Assembly (NCBI GenBank): GCA_002007465.1
Contig: LNAC01000778.1
Location: 307,673 to 371,672, forward strand
From: Ailurus styani
Taxonomy: Eukaryota > Chordata > Mammalia > Carnivora > Ailuridae
Direction: 5' to 3'
DNA length: 64,000 nucleotides
Position numbers and translations under genes: made by a program. Each line of letters starts with the position of its first letter. Position 1 is the first letter of the stretch. Shown here piece after piece: positions 12,393 through 23,631 of the stretch. The notes beneath the pieces were generated by a model. That model did no database searches. It saw nothing but the letters and a program-made list of their open reading frames with translations, and was not told the origin of the DNA.

Positions 12393-13023
12393 TACCTGTG
12401 CCCCCTTTACTTTGCGCCCTATTGCTCTTTGTTTATACTCTGATTATAGTTCTGTTTTGACTTGTGATATTGATGTTGACATACTTGTCTTATCACCACC
12501 ACTTTTGTAAGTTTATACAACTCAAACCTTTTATGACATGTTCAAATTTGGGCAGATGAGAGTTAAGTGCTATTATAATGGGCCATTTAAAGTACTTTAA
12601 TGATTTTTTTTTTAATGTTTCCAAGATAACAGGCTCGCTTGTGATAGTAACTAGGATTTTACAGTTGTTGCTGCTTGGCACATTCATCTGGGCACTTTGT
12701 GAATCTGCCTACTAGATCCTGTGACGGGCGTTATCAAGTTTGTAGAAGCATTTAAGTACTTTGAGAAGTTAGTTGTGTTGAACATAAATGGTACTGATAG
12801 AAGAATACTATATTTAAAAGTAAAAGCTACTCATATCTTATTTCTTCTATTTAACCACAGTGATGAAATATTTATATGGTATCTTTTATCATGGAGTTGA
12901 AGGCTCAGTTCTTTTCTTTTAGCTCTTATTGTATCTGTATCTTTGGATCATTGGTAGGAAGATATTTTAATGATGAAGAGATATTTCAGGCAAAGTAGAT
13001 TTATCTTCAGATTAGTTGATGAA
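12393..13023. other. Unannotated intronic sequence
   Basis: I see no gene and no recognisable repeat, apart from a short poly-T run near 12605. Confidence 0.4.
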
Positions 13024-13204
13024 GGGGAGCCTGGGCGGCTCAGTGGGTTAAGCCTCTGCCTTCGGCTCAGGTCATGATCCCAGGGTCCTGGGATTGAGCC
13101 CCACATCGGGCTCTCTGCTCATCGGAGAGCCTGCTTCCCTCCTCTCCCTCTGCCTGCCTCTCTGCCTACTTGTGATCTCTCTCTCTGCCAAATTAAAAAA
13201 AAAA
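13024..13204 (+). mobile_element. CAN SINE
   Basis: A complete plus-strand SINEC runs from 'gggagcctgggcggctcag' to an A-rich tail. Perfect 13-bp duplications (attagttgatgaa) flank it at 13011-13023 and 13205-13217. Confidence 0.95.
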
Positions 13205-13393
13205 ATTAGTTGATGAAAATTCAGTTCTTTAACTTGTCATTTCAGAATTTGCTAACAGCCACCTCTGTGCGAGTGTGGAGTGTCATGATGTTAGTCTTTC
13301 CCTGAGCTCAGATGGTTATTTTTTCACTTAACTATTCTTCTGCCAACTATTTTTTTCTAGAATTTCGTTGAGAGAAAATTTAAGGACAATTTT

Positions 13394-13878
13394 CCCTCCC
13401 TCCCTCCCTCCCNNNNNNNNNNNNNNNNNNNNNNNNNNNNNNNNNNNNNNNNNNNNNNNNNNNNNNNNNNNNNNNNNNNNNNNNNNNNNNNNNNNNNNNN
13501 NNNNNNNNNNNNNNNNNNNNNNNNNNNNNNNNNNNNNNNNNNNNNNNNNNNNNNNNNNNNNNNNNNNNNNNNNNNNNNNNNNNNNNNNNNNNNNNNNNNN
13601 NNNNNNTCACCCACCCCCCCACCCCCCTCTCCTCTAAAACCCTCCGTTTGTTTCTTAGAGTCCACGGTCTCTCATTTTTCTTCTCCCCCTCTGATCGAGA
13701 GACAGTGCATGAGTGGGGCAGGGTGGGAGGAGGAGCAGAGGGAGAGGGAAAGAATCCTAAGCAGACTCTGCATTGAGTGCAGAGCCTGACATGGGGCTGG
13801 ATGTCATGACTCTGAGATCATGACCTGAGCTGAAATCAAGAGTTGGACACTTAACCGACTAAGCCACTCAGGCACCCC
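13394..13878 (-). mobile_element. CAN SINE with a pyrimidine-rich tail containing the assembly gap
   Basis: An older minus-strand SINE body (about 13660-13878) ends in 'ctaagccactcaggcacccc'. Near-identical duplications aaggacaatttt (13382-13393) and aaggacagtttt (13879-13890) show that the (TCCC)n run, the gap and the C-rich run all belong to the one insertion. Confidence 0.8.
13413..13606. other. Assembly gap (194 Ns)
   Basis: The run of N is flanked by (TCCC)n on the left and C-rich CCACCCCCCC on the right. That suggests an unsequenced simple-repeat tail rather than missing unique sequence. The true length is unknown. Confidence 0.99.
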
Positions 13879-14349
13879 AAGGACAGTTTTTCTGAAGGCT
13901 AATCGGTCTATTTCTCTTGATTAGAGAATCTCAGAAGGTTGGGGTGTGGGGGGAGGAGAGGAGTAAGCACATCCGAATTAACTAGAGACCTTGTTTTGTT
14001 TTTAAGAACACCTATTTTATTTTCATTTAGAAGTGCCACATCTCTCTTCCAGCCAGTCTCATTGACTCCTTAGATGTGTGCAAAATGGTTGAGATCCATT
14101 GCTTTAATTTTCTGGAATCCATTCTTGGATTAAACCAAAATTATATTGTATTACTATATTGTATTATTCTTTACCATATAATTCTTTTTACTGAATTTCC
14201 CTTTAGTTTGATGCCATTATTGTTCTTTGAGGAAAATTATAATCAGCCTTTTGAGACTTACTGCCTTTTCTGTAAGATAGTTGTGGCCATTTTTGTACAT
14301 TGGAGGACTTCAATAACAGACTTTGATTGTCTTTAAAGTTGTTGTAAAG

Positions 14350-14655
14350 GGGCATCTGTCTGGCTCTGTCAAAAAAGCATGCAACTCTTGATCTCAGGGT
14401 TGTGAGTTTGAGCCTCAGGTGGGTTGTAGAGATTACTAAAAGGTAAATAAACTTAAAAGAGAAGGTCGTTAGGGTGCTTGATGGCTCAGCGGGTTGAGCT
14501 TCTGATACTGATTTTGGCTTGGGACATGATCTCAGGGTCCATGCTCAGCAGGAAGTCTGCCTGAGATTCTCTCTCTCCCTTTACCCCTCCCCCTGCTCAC
14601 ACGCATGCTCTTTCTCTCTCAAATAAACAAATCTTTTTAAAAAGCATTAAAAAAT
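14350..14655 (+). mobile_element. Two adjacent old CAN SINEs inside one target duplication
   Basis: Two degraded plus-strand SINE units are visible: about 14350-14460 ('gatctcagggttgtgagttt') and about 14470-14650 ('gatggctcagcgggttgag', then CT-rich, then 'aaataaacaaatctttt'). One pair of perfect 15-bp duplications (aaagttgttgtaaag at 14335-14349 and 14656-14670) brackets both. Confidence 0.85.
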
Positions 14656-14670
14656 AAAGTTGTTGTAAAG

Positions 14671-15430
14671 ACATTGTTTACACATTATGTACTTGCTGAG
14701 AAGATCCATGAAAGACATTGCAATCTGGTTTCAATATTATGAACACTTAGTACTTCTACTGAATAGTGAGAGGATCATGATTTTATCAATGCTAAGAGTC
14801 ATGTAATTCCTTTTCTCTATATGATCTTATAGAAAATATAGGGATAGATTTTGACTCGTTGTTTTTTTACATTTCCTACCAGAGTTAATTTTAATTTTTT
14901 TCATTCTTTTACTCCTATTGCTCTGATTTTGTTTTTTCATTTAATTGTATCTTAAATTGTATGCTTTTAAAAGTTGTCTTACATTCTCCTTAAAATAAGG
15001 CAGGATATAATTAATGTGTAACATTTACCAATTTTGCTTTCCTACTTTCTTAATAGTTTTTGTTTTAGTTTTGGGTTACACACTCTTTTGAGGATCTTAA
15101 TGAATTTTTAGATGTTTACTCCAGGGAAAAATCATATATTCACATACGCATGAATTTTGCACACAATTTCATTGGACTTTCTGAAACTCCAGGAAACCCT
15201 AAGCCGAAGTCATTGTGTATCTGGAATATATTATTTGGAAATGTTTTTCTGTAAGGTGGCCATATCTGATTACCTGTACTGTTGTTTTTATATATTTAAT
15301 TTGTATTTAGTAGCAATCCCTTTTCATTGATAATTTTTTATGGATTGGTTCTGTGGTTCAGTTGAAATGCTAAAAAGCAAGAGTGCCCTGGGGCAAATAA
15401 TAAAAAAAAAATCAGAGAAAATAAAAAGCA
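14671..15430. other. Unannotated intronic sequence
   Basis: AT-rich, with no gene or repeat that I can name. Confidence 0.4.
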
Positions 15431-15444
15431 AGAGTGATAACATA

Positions 15445-15651
15445 GGGCGCCTGGGTGGCTCAGTGGGTTAAAGCCTCTGCTTTCGGCTCAGGTCATGATC
15501 TCAGGGTCCTGGGATCGAGGCCCGCATCGGGCTCCCTGCTCAGCGGGGAGCCTGCTTCCCCCCTCTGTCTGTCTGCCTGCCTCTCTGCCTCCTTGTGATC
15601 TCTCTCCCTCTGTGAAATAAATAAATAAAATCTTTAAAAAAAAAAAAAAAA
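15445..15651 (+). mobile_element. Young CAN SINE
   Basis: A complete, near-consensus copy has the head 'gggcgcctgggtggctcagt', a CT-rich middle, an AATAAA tail and an uninterrupted run of A. Perfect 14-bp duplications (agagtgataacata) lie at 15431-15444 and 15652-15665. The low divergence and pure A tail indicate a recent insertion. Confidence 0.96.
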
Positions 15652-16321
15652 AGAGTGATAACATAATTAATATCAATGTTGTTGGAAAGAATTCTTAGTG
15701 AAAAGGTTAATAAGAAATGTTTCCAAGGTGGTGTTTCTGTAATACCATTTGAAGTATTTATTGAATATCTTTGTCACTTAATTATTTTAAAACAGAATAG
15801 GAAATTAAAGTTGTCATAAATTATCAAAGAGGAGCTGAATATTCCCTAAATTGTGTTTATGGCACAGAGGAAATTATAATAACAAAGGGAAATAGGACCC
15901 ATCTACCTAACTTGAGTGACATCTGTTCAAAAGATGCACAAAATAGAGTTTTTAGTATTTTCACTGAAACTGGTTTTGTTTTTTGTTTTTATTTGCCCCA
16001 GGGGTACAGGTCTGTGAATCATCAGGCTTACACCTTTCACAGCACTCACCATAGCACAAACCCTCCCCAATCTCCATAACCCATCCACCCTATCCCTACC
16101 CTCCCATCCCCCAGTAACCCTCAGTTTGTTTTGTGAGATTAAGGGTCTCTTATGGTTTATCTCCTTCCCAATCCCATCTTGTTTCATTACTTTTCCCTCC
16201 CTACCCCCCACAACCCTCTGCCCTGCCCCTTAAGTTCCTCATATCAGAGAGATCATATGATAATTGTCTTTCTCTGATTAACTTATTTCGCCTAGCAGAA
16301 TACCCTCTAGTTCCATCCATG

Positions 16322-19300
16322 TCATTGCAAATGGCAAGAATTCGTTTCTTTTGATGGCTGCATAGTATTCCATTGTATATATATATACCACATCTTCCTT
16401 ATCCATTCATCTGTTGATGGACATCTAGGTTCTTTCCATAGTTTGGCTATTGTGGACATTGCTGCTATAAATATTTGGGTGCATGTGCCCCTGAGGATCA
16501 CTACCTTTGTATCTTTAGGGTAAATACCCAGTAGTGCGATTGCTGGGTCGTAGGGTAGCTCTATTTTCAACTTTTTGAGGAACCTCCATACTTGTTTTCC
16601 AGAGTGGCTGCACCAGCTTGCATTCCCACCAACAGTGTAGGAGGGTTCCCCTTTCTCTGCATCCTCACCAACATCTGTCATTTCCTGACTTGTTGATTTT
16701 AGCCATTCTGACTGGTGTGAGGTGGTATCTCACTGTGGTTTTGATTTGTATTTCTCTGATGCCGAGTGATGTTGAGCACTTTCTCTTGTGTCTGTTGGCC
16801 ATTTGGATGTCTTCTTTGGAAAAATGTCTGTTCATGTCTTCTGCCCATTTCTTGACTGGGTTATTTGTTTGATGGGTGTTGAGTTTGAGAAGCTCTTTAT
16901 AGATTTTGGATACTAGCCCTTTATCTGATATGTCATTTGCAAATATCTTCTCCCATTCTGTCAGTTGTCTTTTCGTTTTGTTGACTGTTTTCTTGGCTGT
17001 GCAAAAGCTTTTAATCTTGATGAAGTCCCAATAGTTCATTTTTGCCCTTGCTTCCCTTGCCTTTGGTGAGGTTCCTAGGAAGAAGTTGCTGCGGTTGAGG
17101 TCGAAGAGGTTGCTGCCTGTGTTCTCCTCGAGGATTTTGATGGATTCCTTTCTCACATTGAGGTCTTTTATCCATTTTGAGTCTATTTTTGTGTGTGGTG
17201 TCAGGAAATGATCCAGTTTCATTTTTCTGCATGTGGCTGACCAGTTTTCCCAACACCATTTGTTGAAGAGACTGTCTTTTTCCCACTGGACATTCTTTCC
17301 TGCTTTGTCGAAGATTAGTTGACCATAGAGTTGAGGGTCCATTTTTGGGTTCTCTATTCTGTTCCACTGGTCTATGTGTCTGTTTTTGTGCCAGTACCAT
17401 ACTGTCTTGATGATGACGGCTTTGTAATAGAGCTTGAAATCTGGAATTGTGATGCCGCCAACTTTGCTTTTTTTTTTCAACATTCCTTTGGCTATTCGGG
17501 GTCTTTTCTGGTTCCATATAAATTTTACGATAATTTGTTCCATTTCTTTGAAATAAATTCCTGGTATTTTGATGGGTATTGCATTAAATGTGTAGATTGC
17601 TTTAGGTAGCATAGACATTTTCACAGTATTTGTTCTTCCAATCCATGAGCATGGAATGTTTTTCCACTTCTTTGTGTCTTCCTCAATTTCTTTCATGAGT
17701 ACTTTATAGTTTTCTGAATACAGATTCTTTGCCTCTTTGGTTAGGTTTATTCCTAGGTATCTTATGGTTTGGGGTGCACTTGTAAATGGGATTGACTCCT
17801 TAATTTCTCTTTCTTCTGTTTTGTTGTTTGTATATAGAAATGCAACTGATTTCTGTGCATTGATTTTATATCCTGACACTTGACTGAATTCCTGTATGAG
17901 TGCTAGCAGTTTTGGAGTGGAGTCCTTTGGGTTTTCCACATAAAGTATCATATCATCTGCAAAGAGTGAGAGTTTGACCTCTTCCTTGCCGATTTGGATG
18001 CCTTTTATTTCTTTTTGTTGTCTGATTGCTGAGGCTAGGACTTCTAGTACTATGTTGAATAGCAGTGGTGATAGTGGACAGCCTTGCCGTGTTCCTGACT
18101 TTAGGGGAAAAGCTCTCAGTTTTTCTCCATTGAGAATGATATTCGCTGTGGGTTTTTCGTAGATGNTGTTTTTCGTAGATGGCTTTGGTGACATTGAGTT
18201 ATGTACCCTCTATGCCTACACTGTGAAGAGTTTTGATCAAGAGAGGGTGCTGTACTTTATCAAATGCTTTTTCAGCATCTATTGAGAGGATCATATGGTT
18301 CTTGTTCTTTCTTTTATTAATGTCTTGTATCACATTGATTGATTTGCGAATGTTAAACCAACCTTGCATCCCAGGAATAAATCCCACTTGGTCGTGGTGA
18401 ATAATCCTTTTTATGTGCTGCTGGATCCTATTGGCTAGTATTTTGTTGAGGATTTTTGCATGCATGTTCATCAAGGATATTGGTCTGTAATTCTCATTTT
18501 TGATGGGGTCTTTGCCTGGTTTTGGGATCAAGGTAATGCTGGCCTCATAAAAGGAGTTTGGAAGTTTTCCTTCCAATTCTATTTTTTGGAACAGTTTCAG
18601 GAGAATAGGTATTAATTCTTCTTTAAATGTTTGGTAGAATTCCCCTGGGAAGCCGTCTGGCCCTGGGCTCTTGTTCGTTGGGAGATTTTTGATGACTGCT
18701 TCAATCTCCTTACTGGTGATGGGTCTATTCAGGTCTTCAGTTTCTTCCTGGTTCAGTTTTGGTAGTTTATATTTCTCTAAGAATGCATCCATTTCTTCCA
18801 GATTGTCAAATTTGCTGGTGTAAAGCTGCTCATAATATGTTCTTATAATTGTTTGTATTTCTTTTGTGTTAGTTGTGGTCTCTCCTCTTTCATTCATGAT
18901 TTTATTGAATCCTTTCTCTTTTCTTTTGGAGAAGTCTGGCCAGGGGTTTATCAATCTTATTAATTCTTTCCTTTCAAAGAACCAGNTTGATTTGTTCTAT
19001 TGTTCTTTTGGTTGCTATTTCATTGATTTCTGCTCTGATCTTTATTATTTCTCTTCTCCTGNCTCCTGTTGGGTGTAGGCTTTCTTTGCTGGTTCTTCTC
19101 CAGCACCTTTAGGTGTAGGGTTAGGTTGTGTACTTGCGACCTTTCTTGTTTCTTGAGAAAGGCTTGTATTGCTATATACTTTCCTCTTAGGACTGCTTTT
19201 GCTGTATCCCAAAGATTTTGAACAGTTGTGTTTTCATTTTCATTTTTTTCCATGAATTTTTAAAATTCTTCTTTAATTTCCTGGTTGACCCATTCATTTT

Positions 19301-20088
19301 TAGTAGGATGTTCTTTAGCCCCCATGTATTTGAGTTCTTTCCAACTTTCTTCTTGTGATTGAGTTCTAGTTTCAGAGCATTATGGTCTGAAAATATGCAG
19401 GGAATGATCCCAATCTTTTGGTACCTGTTGAGACCTGATTTGTGACCCAGAATATGGTCTATTCTGGAGAATGTTCCATGTGCACTGGAGATGAATGTGT
19501 ATTCTTTTTGGGGGGGATGGAATGTTCTGAATATATCTGTGATGTCCAACTGGTCCAGGGTGTCATTTAAAGCCTTTATTTCCTTGTTGATCTTTTGCTT
19601 TGATGATCTGTCCATTTCAGTAAGGGGGGTGTTCAAGTCCCCTACTAATATTGTATTCTTGTCAATGTGTTTCTTTGATTTTGTTATTAATTGGTTTATA
19701 TAATTGGCTGCTCCCATGTTAGGGGCATAGATATTTATGATTGTTAGATCTTCTTGTTGGACAGATCCTTTTAGTATGATATAGTGTCCTTCTTCATCTC
19801 TTATGATATTCTTTGCCTTAAAGTCTAGTTTATCTGATATAAGGATTGCCACTCCAGCTTTCTTTTGCTGTCCATTGGCATGGTAAATTGTTTTCCATCC
19901 CCTCACTTTAAATCTGGAGGTGTCTTTGGGTGCAAAATGAGTTTCTTGTAGACAGCATATCGATGGGTCTTGTTTTTTTATCCATTCTGATACCCTGTGT
20001 CTTTTAGTTGGGGCATTTAGTCCATTTACATTCAGAGTAANACATTTACACTCAGGGTAACTATTGAGAGATATGAATTTAGAGCCAT
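16322..20088 (-). pseudogene. LINE-1 ORF2 (endonuclease/reverse transcriptase), disrupted
   Basis: ORF2p nicks target DNA and reverse-transcribes L1 RNA. The start is the ATG at 20088, in 'MALNSYLSIVTL', which matches the usual ORF2 opening. Endonuclease sequence runs 19906-19187 ('NIYAPN', 'LVGDLNTPLTEMDRS', 'SRIDHILG', 'FSDHNALKLEL'). The reverse transcriptase is in 18954-18199 ('NYRPISLMN', '[16 protein letters not shown]') and 18194-16665, where the catalytic 'FADDM' motif is intact. The C-terminal region is in another frame at 16681-16322. Breaks include shifts at N positions 20041, 19062 and 18166, a deletion at 18986, a stop codon at the end of the 18954-18199 segment, and a shift near 16670. 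ORF2 proteins are normally about 1,270 residues; none is intact here. Confidence 0.93.
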
Positions 20089-20167
20089 TGTATTGCTTGT
20101 AAGGTGACTGCTACTGTGTATTGTATCTTTCCCTTTCTGGTCTATGTTTCTTTTAGGCTCTCTTTGC

Positions 20168-21076
20168 TTATAGGACCCATTTCAATATTTTCTGTAGGGC
20201 TGGCTTGGTGTTTGCAAATTCCTTGAGTTTTTGTTTGTCCTGGAAGATTTTTATCTCTCCTTCTATTTTCAGTGAGAGCCTAGCTGGATATAGTATTCTT
20301 GGCTGCATATTTTTCTCATTTAGTGCTCTGAATATATCATGCCAGTTCTTTCTGGCCTGCAAGGTCTCTGTGGACAGGTCTGCTGTCTAATATTTCTACC
20401 ATTGTGTGTTACAGACTTCTTGTCCCGAGCTCCTTTCAGGATTTTCTCTCTGTCACTAAGACTTGTAAGTTTACTATTAGATGGCAGCCGTGGACCTATT
20501 TTTATTGATTTTGAGGGGGGTTCTCTGTGCCTCCTGGATTCTGATGCTTGTTCCTTTTGCCAAATTAGGGAAATTCTGTACTATAATTGGCTCCAATATA
20601 CCTTCTGCCCCTCTCTTTCTTCTGGGAATCCCAGTTATTCTAATATTGTTTTATCTCATGGTATCACTTATCTCTCGAATTCTCCCCTCATGGGCCAGTA
20701 GTTGTTTGTCTCTCTTTTCCTCTGCTTCTTTATTCTCTTTCATTTGTTCTTCTAAATCACTAATTCTATCTTCTGCCTCATTTATCCTAGCAGTAAGAGC
20801 TTCCATTTTTGATTGAATCTCATTAATAGCTTTTTTGATTTCAACTTGGTTAGATTTTAGTTCTTTTATTTCTCCAGAAAGGGTTTTTATTTCTTTAGAG
20901 AGGGATTCTTTATTACCTTCCATGCTTTTTTCAAGCCCAGCCAGCACCTTGATAACCGTCACTCTGAACTCTAGTTCTGTCATATTACTAATGTCTGCAT
21001 TGATCACGTCCCTAGCCATCATTACTGCCTCTTGTTCTTTTTGTGTGTGTGTGTGTGTTTTTTTCCATTTTGTCAT
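20168..21076 (-). pseudogene. LINE-1 ORF1 (RNA-binding chaperone), disrupted
   Basis: ORF1p is the trimeric RNA-binding protein of the L1 particle. The N-terminal part (21076-20651, 141 codons) is rich in Lys and Glu with a heptad-like coiled coil ('EIKTLSGEIKELKSNQVEIK', 'INEAEDRISDLEEQMKE'). The C-terminal part (20362-20168) carries the typical 'RILYPARLSLKIEGEIK' and 'FANTKPALQKILKWVL' ending. The RNA-recognition middle between them is out of frame, so at least one shift or stop separates the halves. A GT microsatellite (21042-21058) is translated as THTHTQ near the N-terminus. Confidence 0.9.
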
Positions 21077-21089
21077 TTTATGCAGATAA

Positions 21090-22595
21090 GAATAGATGGA
21101 TGAGTGAACAAAATATCAAAGGGTAGCAGTGACCCCAGAAAAATATAACCAGAAGAGTCCTGAAACTAGGGGGAAAAGAAAGAGGGAAAAAAACAAAAAA
21201 CAAAAACAAACAAATGAAAACAAAACAAAACAAAAATTATAAAACAAAACTCTATATCTATATTGATATTTATATTAGCTATTTCTGTTTCTATATCTAT
21301 CTCTGTCTCTGACTCTATATATCTGTCAGAGTGGTGAATTGAACAGATCCTATATGTATACAAAAAATAAGGTTAAATATAATGAGGGATAAAAGACGAC
21401 TATTACAGTGAAAATTTAAAGATTTAAAAATGTTAATAAGATATAATAGTTGAAAAACGTTAAAATAGGAAAGAGGAAAAAATTTAAAAGAAAAGAATAA
21501 GAAAAAAAATCAAATTCAAAGAATTTAACTTTGAACGACTCATGGGGAAAAAGCCATGAATTCTCTGTGTTGCTTTCCCCTAGCTCCAGAGTTCCACAAT
21601 TCTCAGCGATCTTTGAACTTGGTCTTGGCTGTATGTTTTTGCTGATTTTTGGGGGGAGTGGCCTGTTGCTGTGATTCTCAAGTGTCTTGGCTTGAGGTGT
21701 AATTGTACTGCCCTCGCCAGGGGCCAGGCTAAGTAATCAGCTCGGGTTCGCTCTTAGGAGCTTTTGTTCCCTGATCGCTTTCCCTACAGCTTTGGAGGAC
21801 AGGACTGAAAATGGCGGCCTCCTAATTTCCGACCCGGAGAAGCTGAAAGCTCGGGACCTCACTCCTCAGTGCATCCTCAGAGAAAAGCAGTCAGTCTCTC
21901 CCGTCTCCCTGGTCTCCGGCGCACTCCGAGCTCACCCGGCCTGTGACCAAGCGTTTCTATCTCTGGCGTGTTGCCCCTTTTAGAATCTCCAAACCCTGCA
22001 GATTCCTGCAGCTGCTCTCATGCTGCTTCTACCCAAGGAGGAAGGAGGGGTCTCTTCGGGTCTGCCACCCGTGGGGTCCCCGCTCAAAGAGCAGTGATCC
22101 GACTGTGCTTTGGATCACGGCCCAAGGTAACCCCGAGCTGAGAGACACCTTCTCAGCCTGGCTCCATCTCTTCTGTTGGCTTCTCTCTGATACCTGGGAG
22201 TTCTGTCGTGCTCAGATACCCCTGGTCTTTTTGTGTCCCTGTGGGTCCCAAGACCACAGTGTCCCCGCAAGGGCTTCACCCCCTGCTTAGCCTCTGTCCC
22301 TCAGTGCAGCAGACTTCTAAAAGTTCTGATTTTGTGCTCTACTGCTTTCTCACTTGCCGGGAACCAGCCCCTCCCCCCAGGGTCTATCTTCCCGTCGCTT
22401 CAGATTCACTTCTCTGCACATCCTGCTTTCCGGAAAGTGGTCGATTTTCTGTTCCTAGAATTGCTGCTCTTTTTCTCTTCGATCTCCTGTAGAATTTGTA
22501 GGTGTTCAGACTGGTTTGATAACTATCTGGGTGAATTTCGTGGACCTGATGATAATCGGTCTCCTACTCCTCCGCCATGTTGCTCCTTCCAAACC
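21090..22595 (-). promoter_or_regulatory. LINE-1 5' UTR / internal promoter
   Basis: This is the 5' UTR of the full-length L1, noticeably more GC-rich from about 21690 to 22590 than its surroundings. The element begins at 22595. A YY1-type core (CCATGTT on the plus strand, 22575-22581) lies about 15 nt inside the start, comparable to the YY1 site near the start of the human L1 5' UTR. The part at about 21090-21530 is A-rich and degraded. Confidence 0.7.
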
Positions 22596-22607
22596 TCACT
22601 GCAACTG

Positions 22608-22895
22608 TTTTATAAGTAATTCTTATCCCTTATGTATAGTATTGCTTTTTAATAGAAGTTTTGTCTTGAAATGAGCTAAAATGTGCCTGTATAGTATTTA
22701 CCTTTAGGATAGAATAAAGTAACATTATCGCAAATGGTAGCTGTTCAGTTTTATAATTAACTGAGTATTTGAATGAAGTAAAAGTAAATAGCACTTTATA
22801 GTGTCATGTTTCATGTTTGGTACCATTTAATCTTCTTACTGTATGATTTTTAAATGAAACTTTTTGCCTAAATAACTTCTTTCAGGGAAATAAAA
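22608..22895. other. Unannotated intronic sequence
   Basis: Nothing recognised. Confidence 0.4.
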
Positions 22896-22899
22896 CTTT

Positions 22900-23128
22900 A
22901 GGAAGATAGCCTTGGCTCCAACCTTACTTTATCTCCTACAAGCTATGTAAAGCAGAGCAGGTCACCTAACTTCTCTGAGCATGTTTTCTCATCCAGAGGA
23001 AATATATCAGCAAGACTTCCCTCACAGTGTTGGTATGAGGATTTGTAAGTTGATAATATAAAGGTTTAACACAGTAGCTCATTTATTATCACAGTAAGCA
23101 TTCAATAAGGTCGATTATGATTATTGAA
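22900..23128 (+). mobile_element. MIR SINE remnant
   Basis: Plus-strand MIR features are visible: 'cctacaagctatgtaaagca', 'cacctaacttctctgagc', 'tttctcatccagaggaaa', and the 3' part 'tatgaggatttgtaagttga'. Confidence 0.7.
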
Positions 23129-23591
23129 AGATGTCTCACAGAGAAAACTGAACCTTGCGGATTGAGATAGTGTGTGGCATTCTAGAGGGAAAACCAAAAT
23201 TCAGTCCTATTTCAGGTTTTCAATGCTATAGGTCAGCAAGCCTTGCAGTATATCTACTAGGTGCCTAATACTGTGCTAGACCTTTTTCTAAGTCATTAAT
23301 ATTCCTATTTCCACAATTAATTTCCTCCTAACATGAAAATAATGTAAGGGTGATTAACAACTAAGTACGTTAAAAGGGAAATGCTCAGGGAAGAGAGCGT
23401 AAAAGGGAAATAAATACCCGTTGAGTATAGGCCATCAGTTCTTCACGGGCCATCTAACTTAACACATGTAGGACTTTGTAAAGCTGTGCTCTGTTCTCTT
23501 AAGCAGCAGCACTTATTGGGTGCCAACAGTGCACTTTCTTGACAATGCTGCACAAATAAACCCCTCATTGCTCTCTCCTTTATTGTGCTTT

Positions 23592-23631
<40 letters not shown>
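23592..23631. repeat. (CTTT)n microsatellite
   Basis: About ten uninterrupted CTTT units directly precede a poly-T run. On the minus strand this reads as an A-rich tail (AAAG)n. Confidence 0.95.

Larger units (their letters stand above)
15973..22595 (-). mobile_element. Structurally full-length LINE-1 (about 6.6 kb)
   Basis: This minus-strand L1 runs from a 5' end at 22595 to an A-rich tail at 15973. Target-site duplications tcactgaaactg (15961-15972) and tcactgcaactg (22596-22607) flank it. In order it contains a GC-rich 5' UTR (about 21090-22595), a broken ORF1 (about 21076-20168), a broken ORF2 (20088 to about 16322), a 3' UTR and an AATAAA signal at 15993..15988 just before the tail. The reading frames are interrupted, so the copy as assembled could not mobilise itself. 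Four single Ns lie within ORF2 and several breaks coincide with them. Confidence 0.93.

Noticed and set aside
13357..13665. Frames spanning the N gap
   Set aside because: They are open only because N codons cannot be stops.
17011..17517. 168-codon minus-strand frame within the L1
   Set aside because: It is an alternative frame of L1 ORF2 sequence. The ORF2 frame itself (18194-16665) covers the same bases.
22208..22619. Proline- and serine-rich frames of 94-128 codons on the plus strand in the GC-rich stretch
   Set aside because: They lie in the L1 5' UTR and are open only because of base composition. A CpG-island gene promoter was considered, but the sequence is part of the L1.
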